Source: Martinezella tropici
GTDB lineage: Bacteria; Pseudomonadota; Alphaproteobacteria; Rhizobiales; Rhizobiaceae
NCBI RefSeq assembly: GCF_008370325.1
Contig: NZ_VNIP01000008.1
Location: 726,680 to 790,679, forward strand
Length of the DNA: 64,000 bases
Reading direction: 5' to 3'
Part shown: one piece after another, positions 34,791 to 43,273 of the stretch
Numbering within the stretch: position 1 is the first letter of the stretch
Layout of the letters: each line of letters opens with the position of its first letter
Program-made: the position numbers and the translations under genes
The notes under the pieces: model-generated
Database searches by the model: none
What the model was told of the DNA's origin: nothing
The model's input: the letters and a program-made list of their open reading frames with translations, nothing else

Positions 34791-37205
34791 CTAAAAACAC
34801 CTGACATCATCGATCATCACCTGCTCGCCCCGCTGCGGCTTGTAAGCGAACTCCGCATGGCATTTCGTCCCATCCTCAAACGAGACGTCGATCGAGTTGC
34901 GCGCATGCAGTCCGCGAATATAGGCTTGGCCGTCATAGCCGACGACAAACGGCTCGTCCGATCCCTGCAGTGCGCCGCTCAAGCCCGCTCGCAGCAGCGA
35001 CCCGTTTTTGTCCTTGATCGTCACGAGCGCCGCCTGCGGTGCCTCCGCCACGCCGAATTTGACGACGACACCGCTGCGATCCGCCGGGACGACGATTTCC
35101 CGGGTTGCCGGCACATCGGCATCGACGGGAAGATTCTTGGGATCGATAGAAACGGTATTGGGTTCATAGGAATTGAGGTTCGGCACTAGAATACGACCGC
35201 TCTGGCCGGTCCTGCCGATAGGCCTGTTCTGCTGCTGGACTTCGACATCCGGGGCGCCGACGTCGACGACAGCGAAGGCATCGTCGATCCGGTTGGTGGC
35301 AAAGACGCCGCCGCCCGCGACCGCGATGGCACCATCCATACGCGCGACCGCCCGTGCCTGGTTGTTCTGCTGCTGGACGCCGGCTTCGAACTCAGCGAAT
35401 GACGCTCTATAGCCGATCGCAGCCTCCCGGTTGGCATCCTCGCCTTCGGAGGTACGCAGCCGCCAGCCGACGCTGCCATCCTCCTGCCGCAGCGGCTTCG
35501 AAACCTCGGCAACCACGTCAAGTCCGTTCGGCCCGCTTTGAATACCCGTATTCGCTATGACGTTGTCGCCGAAGGGAATGGAAAGGCCGGCGAAAACGCC
35601 GAAATTGCTTCGCTCATCAAGGTCGGTGAAGGCGGTGGCGTAAAGCGTCGCGCGCTTGAACGTCTGGCTATACGAAAGTCCCGCGATCCGGCTTTTGCTT
35701 CCGTCCGAGTTCTCAAGCCTCGTATAGGAAAGATTGAGGCTGGAAAGGTCCAGTGGCGCCGGCACGCTGAGGGTGATCTGATCGATGGCGCGCGGCACGC
35801 CAGCGCTGAATATCGTGAATTCATCCGCCGTGCTCGCGGTCGGTCTGGCGGAAACGGATGCTATGTCGTCGTAATCGTCGAAGGCGCGCTGCATGCGCGC
35901 ATAGAGCGCCCACCTGTCGTAGCTGAGCTCAAACGAGGCATTCACAAGCGCCCCGGTGCGGGAGCCGCTTTTGCTCCCGGCACCGGCAACCGATGCCACG
36001 CCCCAGGCACCGAGAGGAAAGGCGGCCCCGACACCGCCATTCAGCAGATCCGTGCCCCCTTCGAAATGTCCTTCGAGCGTCAGCCAATCGGTCAATCCGT
36101 AGCGTGCCGTGGCGACGCCCATCATCCGGCCGTCGTAATCGTCCGATTCCGTGCCGAAATTTCGCCGCGGGACACCGAGTTCCGCCGAAAAATCCAGCAG
36201 ACCGTGGCGCAGAAGCCAATTGGACGCATAGAAGGGCAAGGTCTGCGTCGTCTCCCGCCCGAGGCTATCGCGCAAGACTACGGTCGCCTGCCCACCGCCG
36301 GAAAAGACGGGAAGATTGGTCACTTCGAACGGTCCGGCGGGAACGTCACCTGAATAGGTGCGGACGTTTTGCGTGTAGATATCGAGTGTCGAAGGGACGG
36401 CGGCGCTGCCCGCAAACGCAGGCAGCGGCTCGGTCACCAGATCGGAACGCAGCGCGAAATTGCGCTGGAACTGAATGCCGCCGAAATAGACCGGACGCGT
36501 CCAGGAGAGACCGCCCGTCGTTATGTCGCCGGCGCGGTAGGTAAGGAGCCTTTCCGCATCGGAATAGCTCCACGTCGTATTGAGACGGGTTATTCCATCG
36601 AGGCTACCGTTGGAGTAGCCGGCCAGGAAGGATTGGCTAAGCGTTCCGTAGGGGCTGAAGAAACGGGCATCGAATGAGCCGGATATGCCTTGGAACAGGC
36701 TTGAACCGCCCTCAAAAAGGCTGTTGGAGCTCGCATAGAGGGAATAGTTGAGGACGGCGCCGTAGCCTGCCTGGGGCGCAGGCACCGTGCTTTCCTGTTG
36801 CCGTTTGATATCGATGACATGCGGGGCACGACCGTTGTCGGTCGTCTGGACATAGAGCCGCTGGGTTTCCTCGTCGACCTGATACGACAAGCCGGGCAGA
36901 GCGCCGAGTTCAATGAGCGTGTTGTCGGCAGTATCAGATGGCGGCTTTATGCCGACCTCGCGCAATTCAGCGGCTGCGGCCGCAAGCGAGCCATTCGGGC
37001 CTTGCTTGAAATTACCGATCATCTTCATCGAGGTATTGTTGATGAATACTTCCAGGTAGATGTCTCGCGTGCCGATCGGCTGGTCTGTGGACACGGCCGC
37101 CGCCGGCAGACTGGGCACGTCTTGAGCACGCAGCACCGAAACTGAAAGACACATGTATAGGAGAACGGCACCAGCGCTACCGTTGATTAACGGCGACTTT
37201 TGCAT
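34791..37205 (-). CDS. Outer-membrane fimbrial usher (archaic chaperone-usher type)
   Basis: 804 residues from ATG 37205, which overlaps the chaperone gene by 29 bp; an in-frame start 9 codons earlier exists. The signal peptide (to about 27, VLRAQ) is followed by an N-terminal domain with FINNTSMKMIGNF, a 24-strand barrel with plug, and C-terminal domains ending KPQRGEQVMIDDVRCF. It would export and polymerise SCPU pilins across the outer membrane. The protein is about the size of CsuD-type ushers. Only one usher, chaperone, pilin and tip are present. Confidence 0.88.
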   Translation of the reverse strand: MQKSPLINGSAGAVLLYMCLSVSVLRAQDVPSLPAAAVSTDQPIGTRDIYLEVFINNTSMKMIGNFKQGPNGSLAAAAAELREVGIKPPSDTADNTLIELGALPGLSYQVDEETQRLYVQTTDNGRAPHVIDIKRQQESTVPAPQAGYGAVLNYSLYASSNSLFEGGSSLFQGISGSFDARFFSPYGTLSQSFLAGYSNGSLDGITRLNTTWSYSDAERLLTYRAGDITTGGLSWTRPVYFGGIQFQRNFALRSDLVTEPLPAFAGSAAVPSTLDIYTQNVRTYSGDVPAGPFEVTNLPVFSGGGQATVVLRDSLGRETTQTLPFYASNWLLRHGLLDFSAELGVPRRNFGTESDDYDGRMMGVATARYGLTDWLTLEGHFEGGTDLLNGGVGAAFPLGAWGVASVAGAGSKSGSRTGALVNASFELSYDRWALYARMQRAFDDYDDIASVSARPTASTADEFTIFSAGVPRAIDQITLSVPAPLDLSSLNLSYTRLENSDGSKSRIAGLSYSQTFKRATLYATAFTDLDERSNFGVFAGLSIPFGDNVIANTGIQSGPNGLDVVAEVSKPLRQEDGSVGWRLRTSEGEDANREAAIGYRASFAEFEAGVQQQNNQARAVARMDGAIAVAGGGVFATNRIDDAFAVVDVGAPDVEVQQQNRPIGRTGQSGRILVPNLNSYEPNTVSIDPKNLPVDADVPATREIVVPADRSGVVVKFGVAEAPQAALVTIKDKNGSLLRAGLSGALQGSDEPFVVGYDGQAYIRGLHARNSIDVSFEDGTKCHAEFAYKPQRGEQVMIDDVRCF

Positions 37206-37896
37206 CGAACGGCCCAAGATCGCTCTGGCCATGTAGCGTTACCGCGCTGCCCGAAAGGGACTTCGTCGTCCCGATTGGCCATTGCATCGTCGCACCGCCG
37301 AGCACATATCCGACCAACCCGTTGCGGTTGCTGATCTTCGTCCCTCCTTGCGCCAGAGTGAGGTTCGACAACCGGAAGCGGCTGCCGCCATTGTTCCTAC
37401 CGACCAGAACGAGACCGCTGCCTTGACGGGCAACGCTCCAGGAGACATCTGGCGCCTTCACATCCGCCTGCTTGAAAAAGACGGGAATGGACTGACGCAT
37501 GATGAGCGTGACCGTGCCGGCCCGTGTCCGTGACGCGTCGGGCAATTCGTCGACGATGACGCGATAGGTCTCTTCGGCTCTGACTGGCGCCTTGCTCGTG
37601 CGGATCACTCGGACGACATACTGACCGTTCGGGTTCATCCTCGTCGAAGGAGGGCTGGCGACAACATCTCTCGTCGGCTCCAGGCGCTCTATGCCGTCGG
37701 CCTGGCTCCATTTGAAAACCCGTATCTGAACATTGATGGGATGATCCCCGTCATTGCCGAGGTTCAAAACGGTCGCGCTGGCTGGCGCGACAAGTTCGAG
37801 ACTGGTGGGCGCCACGCGCAGGGACGCCGCGTTGATGCCGTAGGCACTGAGGCAAAAAAGCATGGACGCGGCAATGCATGGCAACATGCGTTGCAT
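37177..37896 (-). CDS. Periplasmic pilus chaperone (PapD/CsuC-like)
   Basis: 239 residues with a signal peptide to about residue 23 (GINAAS). The N-terminal immunoglobulin-like domain has RVAPTSLELVAPASATVLNLGNDGD and RLEPTRDVVASPPSTRMNPNG. The G1 donor-strand region is followed by a second domain with VGYVLGGATMQWPIG. It holds pilins in the periplasm by donor-strand complementation and delivers them to the usher. Strong ribosome site GAGGAGG; 25 bp after the pilin stop; overlaps the usher start. Confidence 0.88.
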   Translation of the reverse strand: MQRMLPCIAASMLFCLSAYGINAASLRVAPTSLELVAPASATVLNLGNDGDHPINVQIRVFKWSQADGIERLEPTRDVVASPPSTRMNPNGQYVVRVIRTSKAPVRAEETYRVIVDELPDASRTRAGTVTLIMRQSIPVFFKQADVKAPDVSWSVARQGSGLVLVGRNNGGSRFRLSNLTLAQGGTKISNRNGLVGYVLGGATMQWPIGTTKSLSGSAVTLHGQSDLGPFDAKVAVNQR

Positions 37897-37921
37897 GACA
37901 GCCTCCTCAATTGACGGGTTT

Positions 37922-38419
37922 TCAGTAGGTGACGGTGACCGCCACGGTATCCGTGTAGACGCCGGCGGCCGGCGTGGTCTGTGGCGGCACCCGGCCGTAG
38001 ACGTTTATGTTCTGGACCGCGCCATTGCCTGTGCCCGTGACGGTGTCAGTACCTATAGTTATGCCCCAGGTCTGCGTGCGGGCGGCGTCGCGATAAATGC
38101 CATAGTTGATCGTTGCGCTGCTCGGCCCGGTCATCACACGAACAGCCGTCGTCGCTCCGCTGCCAGCGCCGGCACTCAAGCCGATATTGTAGGTTTGCCC
38201 CGATGTGCACTGAACGCCGATGGTGGTGGCCTGATCGATATTGGCGGCGATGACGCCATTCGTGCCGAAATCAAGATCGTTGGCGCTCTGGATCAGGCAC
38301 TGCGCCTGGATGGTAATGCGGACTGTCATGTTGGCCGTCGCGGTCGCAGCCATGGCGGTCGGCGTTGCTGCGATCGTTGTGAAAGCAGCAACGCCGGCGC
38401 CGCACAGCATTCTCAGCAT
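37922..38419 (-). CDS. Spore-coat-U (SCPU) major pilin (CsuA/B-like)
   Basis: 165 residues: a signal peptide (about 1-30, TAMAATATAN) and one SCPU domain with ITIQAQCLIQSANDLDFGTNG, RVMTGPSSATINYGIYRDA and the end AGVYTDTVAVTVTY, which mirrors the end of the tip protein. Cys pairs (about 39 and 75) suit the conserved disulfide. It is the first gene of the pilus operon and has the strongest ribosome site (GAGGGGG), fitting the most abundant subunit. Confidence 0.88.
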   Translation of the reverse strand: MLRMLCGAGVAAFTTIAATPTAMAATATANMTVRITIQAQCLIQSANDLDFGTNGVIAANIDQATTIGVQCTSGQTYNIGLSAGAGSGATTAVRVMTGPSSATINYGIYRDAARTQTWGITIGTDTVTGTGNGAVQNINVYGRVPPQTTPAAGVYTDTVAVTVTY

Positions 38420-38912
38420 TCGTATTCCCCCTCAGCACATCCCGCATAAACATCAGAATATGATAAAATAATCACATATTTGCTTTGCTGGCAATGAGGT
38501 AGAAAAGACCGGACGAGAACGCTACAGTATCGAAAGAATACCCCCGAAGTATAATTTCGTTTTATAGAGCGATTACATGAATATGACTGGTAATTTTGAA
38601 CAACTTGGTTAATGATGAATGAAGTCCATGGTCGCCGAAGCTGGATGGTGGTGGCGAGAATATGAGCCTCATATTCCGCGAATCACGCACTTGGGAAAAT
38701 GGGTGACGATTCGCCCGGGTCAAAGTTTGAGAAAGAGGCTTCCGGGCTCACGGATCGAGCGGCGGCTCCTGCCTTGCCGATCGTCTCTCTCGGACAAACC
38801 CCTTCATCAACATTTTTTTGCAAAAGGTCCGCAATTAGCCATGTTTCGGTAAAAGCTGCGCCACAGTTCCCGTCAAAATGGGCAAGCGAGATCTTGTCCT
38901 AAGGAGCGATCG
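38420..38912. other. 493-bp AT-rich regulatory region upstream of the pilus operon
   Basis: Between the divergent pilin gene and the 205-residue hypothetical gene the DNA is markedly A/T-rich around 38440-38620, unlike its surroundings. No gene is supported; a plus-strand frame at 38619-38852 lacks motifs and a good start. A 19-bp odd palindrome is at 38658-38676. The region probably holds the regulated pilus promoter. Confidence 0.55.
38658..38676. promoter_or_regulatory. 19-bp perfect palindrome in the pilus upstream region
   Basis: GAATATGAG and CTCATATTC flank a single central C. Such a short-spaced perfect dyad is more like a protein-binding operator than a terminator. It lies about 240 bp from both divergent starts. 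No matching regulator consensus is recognised. Confidence 0.45.
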
Positions 38913-39530
38913 ATGGATACGCAGCCTATGAGATGGTGGAACGGCCAAAGCGAGACGACCCGGCGGCTGGGTTCCGGGCTCGCCGTTTGCGGCACGGTGG
39001 TTGGTGCTCTCTACATGATTGTTCAGACGGCTCCGACGGAACGCGCCATGCGCATTATCGATGATAGCGGTCGAATTACGATCAGCAGCGGCGAGCTGCT
39101 GGACCACGTCGCGACGAATGGGTTGCAGGTCGTGGTGGATGCGAGCCCCGCCCAACAGGTGATGTCGGTGCCGATTCCACAGCCGTCGCCTCTCGCCGCT
39201 GCGAAAAACAGCACTTCGGCAAAGAAGGTCGCCTCGCGCACCGATGCCGTTAAAACGAGTGTCGCAGCATCCGGTGACGTCGAGCGTTTCGATCGCTGCC
39301 TGCCGCAATGCGAATCACGCGATCCGCTGATCTCGGGATATCCGCAATATGCCGAGGCGGAGCCATCCCTGGTCAGGGACGACGATCCACCTCCGGTGGT
39401 GGAGGAAGGGGTTGGCTTTCACCCGCTGGCCGGTGCCCGCCACATATTGACGAAGGCGGCGGATGCGCCTGGCGTGATGCTGCGACGAGGCCGCGAGGCA
39501 CTTGACAACGTCGCTCGCATAGATTGGTAG
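38913..39530 (+). CDS. 205-residue hypothetical protein with one membrane helix
   Basis: A strong AAGGAG site precedes ATG 38913. After a short cytoplasmic N-terminus a helix (about 20-40; LAVCGTVVGALYMIVQT) anchors the protein, so the rest is periplasmic. The middle is Ala/Ser/Lys-rich and looks disordered, followed by a CLPQC pair (about 129-133), an acidic-Pro run (DDDPPPVVEE) and a C-terminal amphipathic segment. No domain is recognised. The CxxxC pair and its place near a pilus locus are noted, but the function is unknown. Confidence 0.65.
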   Translation: MDTQPMRWWNGQSETTRRLGSGLAVCGTVVGALYMIVQTAPTERAMRIIDDSGRITISSGELLDHVATNGLQVVVDASPAQQVMSVPIPQPSPLAAAKNSTSAKKVASRTDAVKTSVAASGDVERFDRCLPQCESRDPLISGYPQYAEAEPSLVRDDDPPPVVEEGVGFHPLAGARHILTKAADAPGVMLRRGREALDNVARIDW

Positions 39531-39559
39531 ATTAGGAAAATACCTATTCTCGGGAACGC

Positions 39560-40792
39560 TTAGGCGCGTTCCGCCCAGATCTTCGCCAATTCAACGAGCG
39601 TCTTTACGGCTCTTTCCATATCCTGGCGGCTGACCCATTCCAGCGGCGAATGGAAAGCATGTCCGCCGGCAAATATATTGGCGCAGGGCAGGCCCATGAA
39701 CGAGAGCCTGGAACCGTCCGTACCGCCGCGAATGCTGCCGCGAACCGGCATCATGCCGGCCCGTCGGATGGCTTCGACGGCATTCTCGACAATCTGCGGG
39801 TGGCGATCGAGGATTGCCTTCATATTGCGGTATTGGTGCCTGACGGTAAATGTATGCGAGGAGCCGGGATAGGCGGTCATAACGTCCTTGACGATCTGCT
39901 CCAGCGTGTTCTCCTTGACCGCAAGACCCGCCTCGTCGAAATCGCGGATGATGAAACCGAGCGCCGCCTTCTCCATCGAACCGCTGATGCCAGTGGGATG
40001 AATGAAGCCTTCCCGGCCCTCGGTCGTTTCGGGAGCAATGTCTTTCGGCAGCCTGTCGATGATCGCTCCGGCGATCTTGATGGCATTTTCCATCCTTCCC
40101 TTGGCAAAGCCTGGATGAATGGCAACGCCCTGGATGACAATCTCGACGCTGTCGGCTGAAAAAGTCTCGTCTTCTATATGGCCTGCCGTTTCGCCATCGA
40201 CCGTATAGGCGAATTGTGCCCCCAGCTTCTTCAGATCGACCTTGTCAACGCCGCGTCCGATCTCCTCGTCGGTCGTGAACAGGAGCTTGATGGTGCCGTG
40301 ACGGATGTCCGGATTGTCGACAAGATATTGGGCGGCGGCCACGATCTCGGCGAGACCCGCCTTGTCATCGGCGCCGAGCAGCGTCGTACCATCCGAGGTG
40401 ATGATGTCATTGCCGATCTGGTCGCGTAGGGCAGGGTGCTCGTCGACAAGGATAATCTGCTGAGCATCGCCGGGAAGGCGGATATCGCCGCCCCCGTAGT
40501 TCTTGAGGATTTGCGGTTTGACATTCGTGCCGGTGAAGTCGGGCGCCGTGTCCATGTGGGAGCAGAAGCAAATCACGGGAACAGGTTTATCGACATTCGA
40601 TGGAATGGTCGCATAGACATAGCCGTGCTCGTCGAGATGTGCGTCGGTAAGGCCGATCGCCAGCAATTCGTCAACGAGGACTCGTCCAAGATTTTTCTGC
40701 TTTTCGGTGGACGGCTGCGCGCTCGAGGTCGGATCCGATTGCGTATCGATGACAACGTAGCGGAGAAAACGATCGGTGACGGTATCGGTCAT
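39560..40792 (-). CDS. pepT: Peptidase T (tripeptide aminopeptidase), M20B family
   Basis: A 410-residue cytosolic dizinc aminopeptidase that releases the N-terminal residue from tripeptides. Key residues are visible: the first zinc-ligand region CFCSHMDTAPDFTG, GADDKAGLAEI, the catalytic FTTDEEIGRG and the C-terminal GGTDGSRLSFMGLPCANIFAGGH region. The length is normal for PepT (about 410). It is transcribed alone; downstream genes converge. Confidence 0.92.
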   Translation of the reverse strand: MTDTVTDRFLRYVVIDTQSDPTSSAQPSTEKQKNLGRVLVDELLAIGLTDAHLDEHGYVYATIPSNVDKPVPVICFCSHMDTAPDFTGTNVKPQILKNYGGGDIRLPGDAQQIILVDEHPALRDQIGNDIITSDGTTLLGADDKAGLAEIVAAAQYLVDNPDIRHGTIKLLFTTDEEIGRGVDKVDLKKLGAQFAYTVDGETAGHIEDETFSADSVEIVIQGVAIHPGFAKGRMENAIKIAGAIIDRLPKDIAPETTEGREGFIHPTGISGSMEKAALGFIIRDFDEAGLAVKENTLEQIVKDVMTAYPGSSHTFTVRHQYRNMKAILDRHPQIVENAVEAIRRAGMMPVRGSIRGGTDGSRLSFMGLPCANIFAGGHAFHSPLEWVSRQDMERAVKTLVELAKIWAERA

Positions 40793-40827
40793 GAACCTGG
40801 CTCCAATGAATCACTCGGTTTTGCTTA

Positions 40828-40929
40828 GAGCATTTCCGCTTTTCTTCGAATCGCGAAAAGGCTTTTTCCTCTTGTTTTCCGCAATTCCGGAGGGAAAACC
40901 GCTACGCACTTTTCCTGGAATTGCTCCAG
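40828..40929. repeat. RIME-like intergenic repeat element
   Basis: About 100 bp containing two nested imperfect palindromes. GCAATTCC at about 40890 pairs with GGAATTGC near the right end, with TTTTCC/GGAAAA between, and a left dyad CTTTTC/GAAAAG. The layout and words (GGAATTGC, AAAACCGCTACGCACTTTTCC) match what I know of Rhizobium-specific intergenic mosaic elements. It sits just upstream of pepT. Confidence 0.65.
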
Positions 40930-40968
40930 CTATAGCGCCGCGCTGGCGCGCCGTCCGCACGAAAAAGA

Positions 40969-41001
40969 ATGGCCGCTCCAGCGCCAGGCGGGAGCGGCCA
41001 T
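40969..41001 (-). terminator. Intrinsic terminator of the DUF992 gene
   Basis: ATGGCCGCTCC and its complement form an 11-bp stem with an 11-base loop 30 bp past the DUF992 stop. On the minus strand the stem is followed by TCTTTTTC. This is one of the clearest Rho-independent terminators in the window. Confidence 0.7.
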
Positions 41002-41030
41002 ATCATGCGATAAGGCTGTGGCCGAAAGCC

Positions 41031-41552
41031 TCAATCGGCCGAAGTCAGCGTAACCGACGTACCGGTCGCAGCAACGTTCAGTCCAAGCTGACCCGTCACG
41101 CTTACGGTCTGAAGATGGATCGAGCCGGAGGTGCCGCCAACGAGAATGTTCGTGCCGACGCCTGCACCGACGGTCGCTTCAACGGTGGCGCCCTGATAGA
41201 GGCCGCTCAGAGAACCATGATGATAGCCGGCTGTCGGCGCGAAGACCAACCAGACAAGCCGGCTGCGGGTCGTAAAGCCGAGATCTACACCCATCTTCCT
41301 GATCGCACCGGTATAGTGGTCGATGCGCTCGCGTCCGACCGTCGAATGGAAGGTGCAATCCACCTCCTTGGCCGAGCCGAGCACATAGCCGACACCGCCG
41401 CCGATTTCGCATTCGAGGTAGCCGATCTTCACGCCGTTGCGCTCGTCCGGCTCTTCACGATAGGTGGTCGGCATGTCCGCCGCCCGTGCCACCGCCGTGC
41501 CTGCAACGATCAAAGATGCTGCTGAAAACGCCAGGGTCAAAATTTTTCTCAT
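41031..41552 (-). CDS. DUF992 periplasmic protein
   Basis: 173 residues with a clear signal peptide (about 1-24, VARAAD). The mature part carries the DUF992 signature, KIGYLECEIGGGVGYVLGSA, DCTFHS and RIDHYTGAIRKMGVDLGFT, with two Cys likely in a disulfide. The family is restricted mainly to Rhizobiales and its function is unknown. The C-terminal half is Gly/Ala-rich and beta-like, suggesting association with the envelope. It has its own terminator. Confidence 0.85.
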   Translation of the reverse strand: MRKILTLAFSAASLIVAGTAVARAADMPTTYREEPDERNGVKIGYLECEIGGGVGYVLGSAKEVDCTFHSTVGRERIDHYTGAIRKMGVDLGFTTRSRLVWLVFAPTAGYHHGSLSGLYQGATVEATVGAGVGTNILVGGTSGSIHLQTVSVTGQLGLNVAATGTSVTLTSAD

Positions 41553-41574
41553 CTGTTTTCTCCTTGTCAGAGTA

Positions 41575-41727
41575 TTATGGGGCGGCAGGCACCCTCATGG
41601 TCGAGCCGATAGAATCAACCCCTACTAAACGTACGTACGCGCAGAACGATCCCAAAAATAAGGCGGCTATCGTCATGATCCACTTCACAATATAGGGAAC
41701 TGGGTCCGCAGCGGCACCCCCGACCAT
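41575..41727 (-). CDS. 50-residue small membrane protein
   Basis: The frame from ATG 41727 gives one strongly hydrophobic helix (about 13-35; IVKWIMTIAALFLGSFCAYV) between short hydrophilic ends, ending STMRVPAAP. The ribosome site is weak. It lies upstream of DUF992 on the same strand with a 22-bp gap and may be its operon partner. No family is recognised. The balanced helix with a basic cytoplasmic-side residue makes chance less likely. Confidence 0.4.
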   Translation of the reverse strand: MVGGAAADPVPYIVKWIMTIAALFLGSFCAYVRLVGVDSIGSTMRVPAAP

Positions 41728-41798
41728 TTCACGTTTTGCAACCGACTGAGTCGCGTCGTATCAAATCGCCGCGCCGCCAAGAGATTTGCCTTCGGCGA

Positions 41799-43073
41799 TC
41801 AGCCGGATTGCAGCAGCTTCTCCTTTGCCGCGAAGGCGTAGACATCCACTGGTTCGCCGAGACCCTTGAGAGGGAAGGAGCCGAGGCTCTCCATATCGCG
41901 CCGGCATTCGGCCATATCGACGAATGCCTTCGACAACAGCACTGGCCGCTTGACCTCCTTGGTCAGCGATTCCAGCCGCGACGCAATGTTGACGGCCGGA
42001 CCGATGACGGTGAAATCAAGACGGGTGCGCGAGCCGATATTGCCGTACATGACATCGCCGACATGCACTCCGACACCGTAGCGCAGCACTTCGCGGCCAT
42101 GCTTGCGGTTTTCCTCGTTGAGCACTCCGACAGCCGCCTGCGCCTCGCTGATGGCGAGAAGAAGATTGTGACATGCATTGGGATCGCTCAACGGAAAGAT
42201 CGCGAGCAATCCGTCACCCATGAATTTGAGAATCTCGCCGCCATGCTTTTCGATCGGCTCGACCATGGCATCGAAATAGCCGTTGAGCAGTTCGATGACG
42301 TCGTCCCGCGGCCACATATCGGAAATAGTGGTGAAATCTCTTAGATCGCAGATGAGGATGGCTGCGCCCACCGTAGCGCCGCTGCCGCGTGTCGTTGCGC
42401 CTGCCAGGATCTGTTCGCTGGCATGCGGACCGACATAGGTGCGCAACAGCGTGCGCGCCATGATGTTCTTCAACCTGATCTCGGTCACCATGGTCAGGGC
42501 CGGAAGCAAATCCCTCAAAAAAGTCACATGCTGCTCGGTGAAGCCGCCGGGTGCATCCGAGGCGAAGGTGGCGATGTGACGCTTGCCAAGCGTATGATAA
42601 ATCGGCCAGGCAATATAATCCGTCAGCCCCTCCTCATACATTTCCTTGTACAACGGATAGGCCAGCTGATCTTTGCCGGAAACCTGCAGATCTTGCCGGA
42701 CCTCGGTCGCGCCGTTGAAGATCTCGTTGATGGGACTTGCCAGAAACTGCGGCGTGTTCTCGACACCATAGCTGAAGGTCGCGATATCGGCTTCCTTCAT
42801 TCCGGTACGCCAGAGAATCCGTGCGCCGAGCCATTGCGGATGCAGAGTCCGGAAATGCATGCTCGCTCTTGCGACCGGAATTCCGGACGCGCGCATCTTT
42901 TCGCATAGCTCGACGAGGATATTGTCGATGAAACGCTGGTCGCGCACATCATTCATCAGCCAATCGAGAATCTTGCTTTGCCTCGTCGGCCAGTTGCCGC
43001 TGTCGTCACGTGATGAATCGGCAATTGCCTCAATGGAAGATTGCATTTCCTTATACCCCACAAATTCCGTCAC
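41799..43073 (-). CDS. Class III adenylate cyclase with N-terminal sensor region
   Basis: 424 residues from GTG 43073; ATG 43046 is an alternative. The C-terminal cyclase domain (about 225-415) has metal-binding Asp in ICDLRDFTTISD and in KFMGDGLLAIF, base-selecting Lys (EILKF) and Asp (RTRLDFTVIG), and transition-state NIASR. The Lys/Asp pair indicates ATP and hence cAMP as product. The ~220-residue N-terminal part has no membrane helix and resembles a GAF-like domain of unknown ligand. Rhizobia carry many such cyclases. It is divergent from the deoxyribosyltransferase-like gene. Confidence 0.88.
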   Translation of the reverse strand: MTEFVGYKEMQSSIEAIADSSRDDSGNWPTRQSKILDWLMNDVRDQRFIDNILVELCEKMRASGIPVARASMHFRTLHPQWLGARILWRTGMKEADIATFSYGVENTPQFLASPINEIFNGATEVRQDLQVSGKDQLAYPLYKEMYEEGLTDYIAWPIYHTLGKRHIATFASDAPGGFTEQHVTFLRDLLPALTMVTEIRLKNIMARTLLRTYVGPHASEQILAGATTRGSGATVGAAILICDLRDFTTISDMWPRDDVIELLNGYFDAMVEPIEKHGGEILKFMGDGLLAIFPLSDPNACHNLLLAISEAQAAVGVLNEENRKHGREVLRYGVGVHVGDVMYGNIGSRTRLDFTVIGPAVNIASRLESLTKEVKRPVLLSKAFVDMAECRRDMESLGSFPLKGLGEPVDVYAFAAKEKLLQSG

Positions 43074-43273
43074 CTGTCACAGGCCGTCGACGCCACTCGA
43101 TACTGAACATGACTATACGCGCCTCGTCAGCGGCCGGGAAACGGCAATCGCCTCTATTTCGCGATTTCGTAAATTATGTTTCAGGCTATGGCAGAAGAGG
43201 CTTGAATCGGCCATAGGGCTTCATATGGTTCCGCAATTCCCGCGGCGCAATATCATGTCGAGAGGCAAAGCTA

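Noticed and set aside
38619..38852. 77-codon plus-strand frame upstream of the 205-residue gene
   Set aside because: It has no ribosome site or domain, and it covers the palindrome and probable regulatory DNA.
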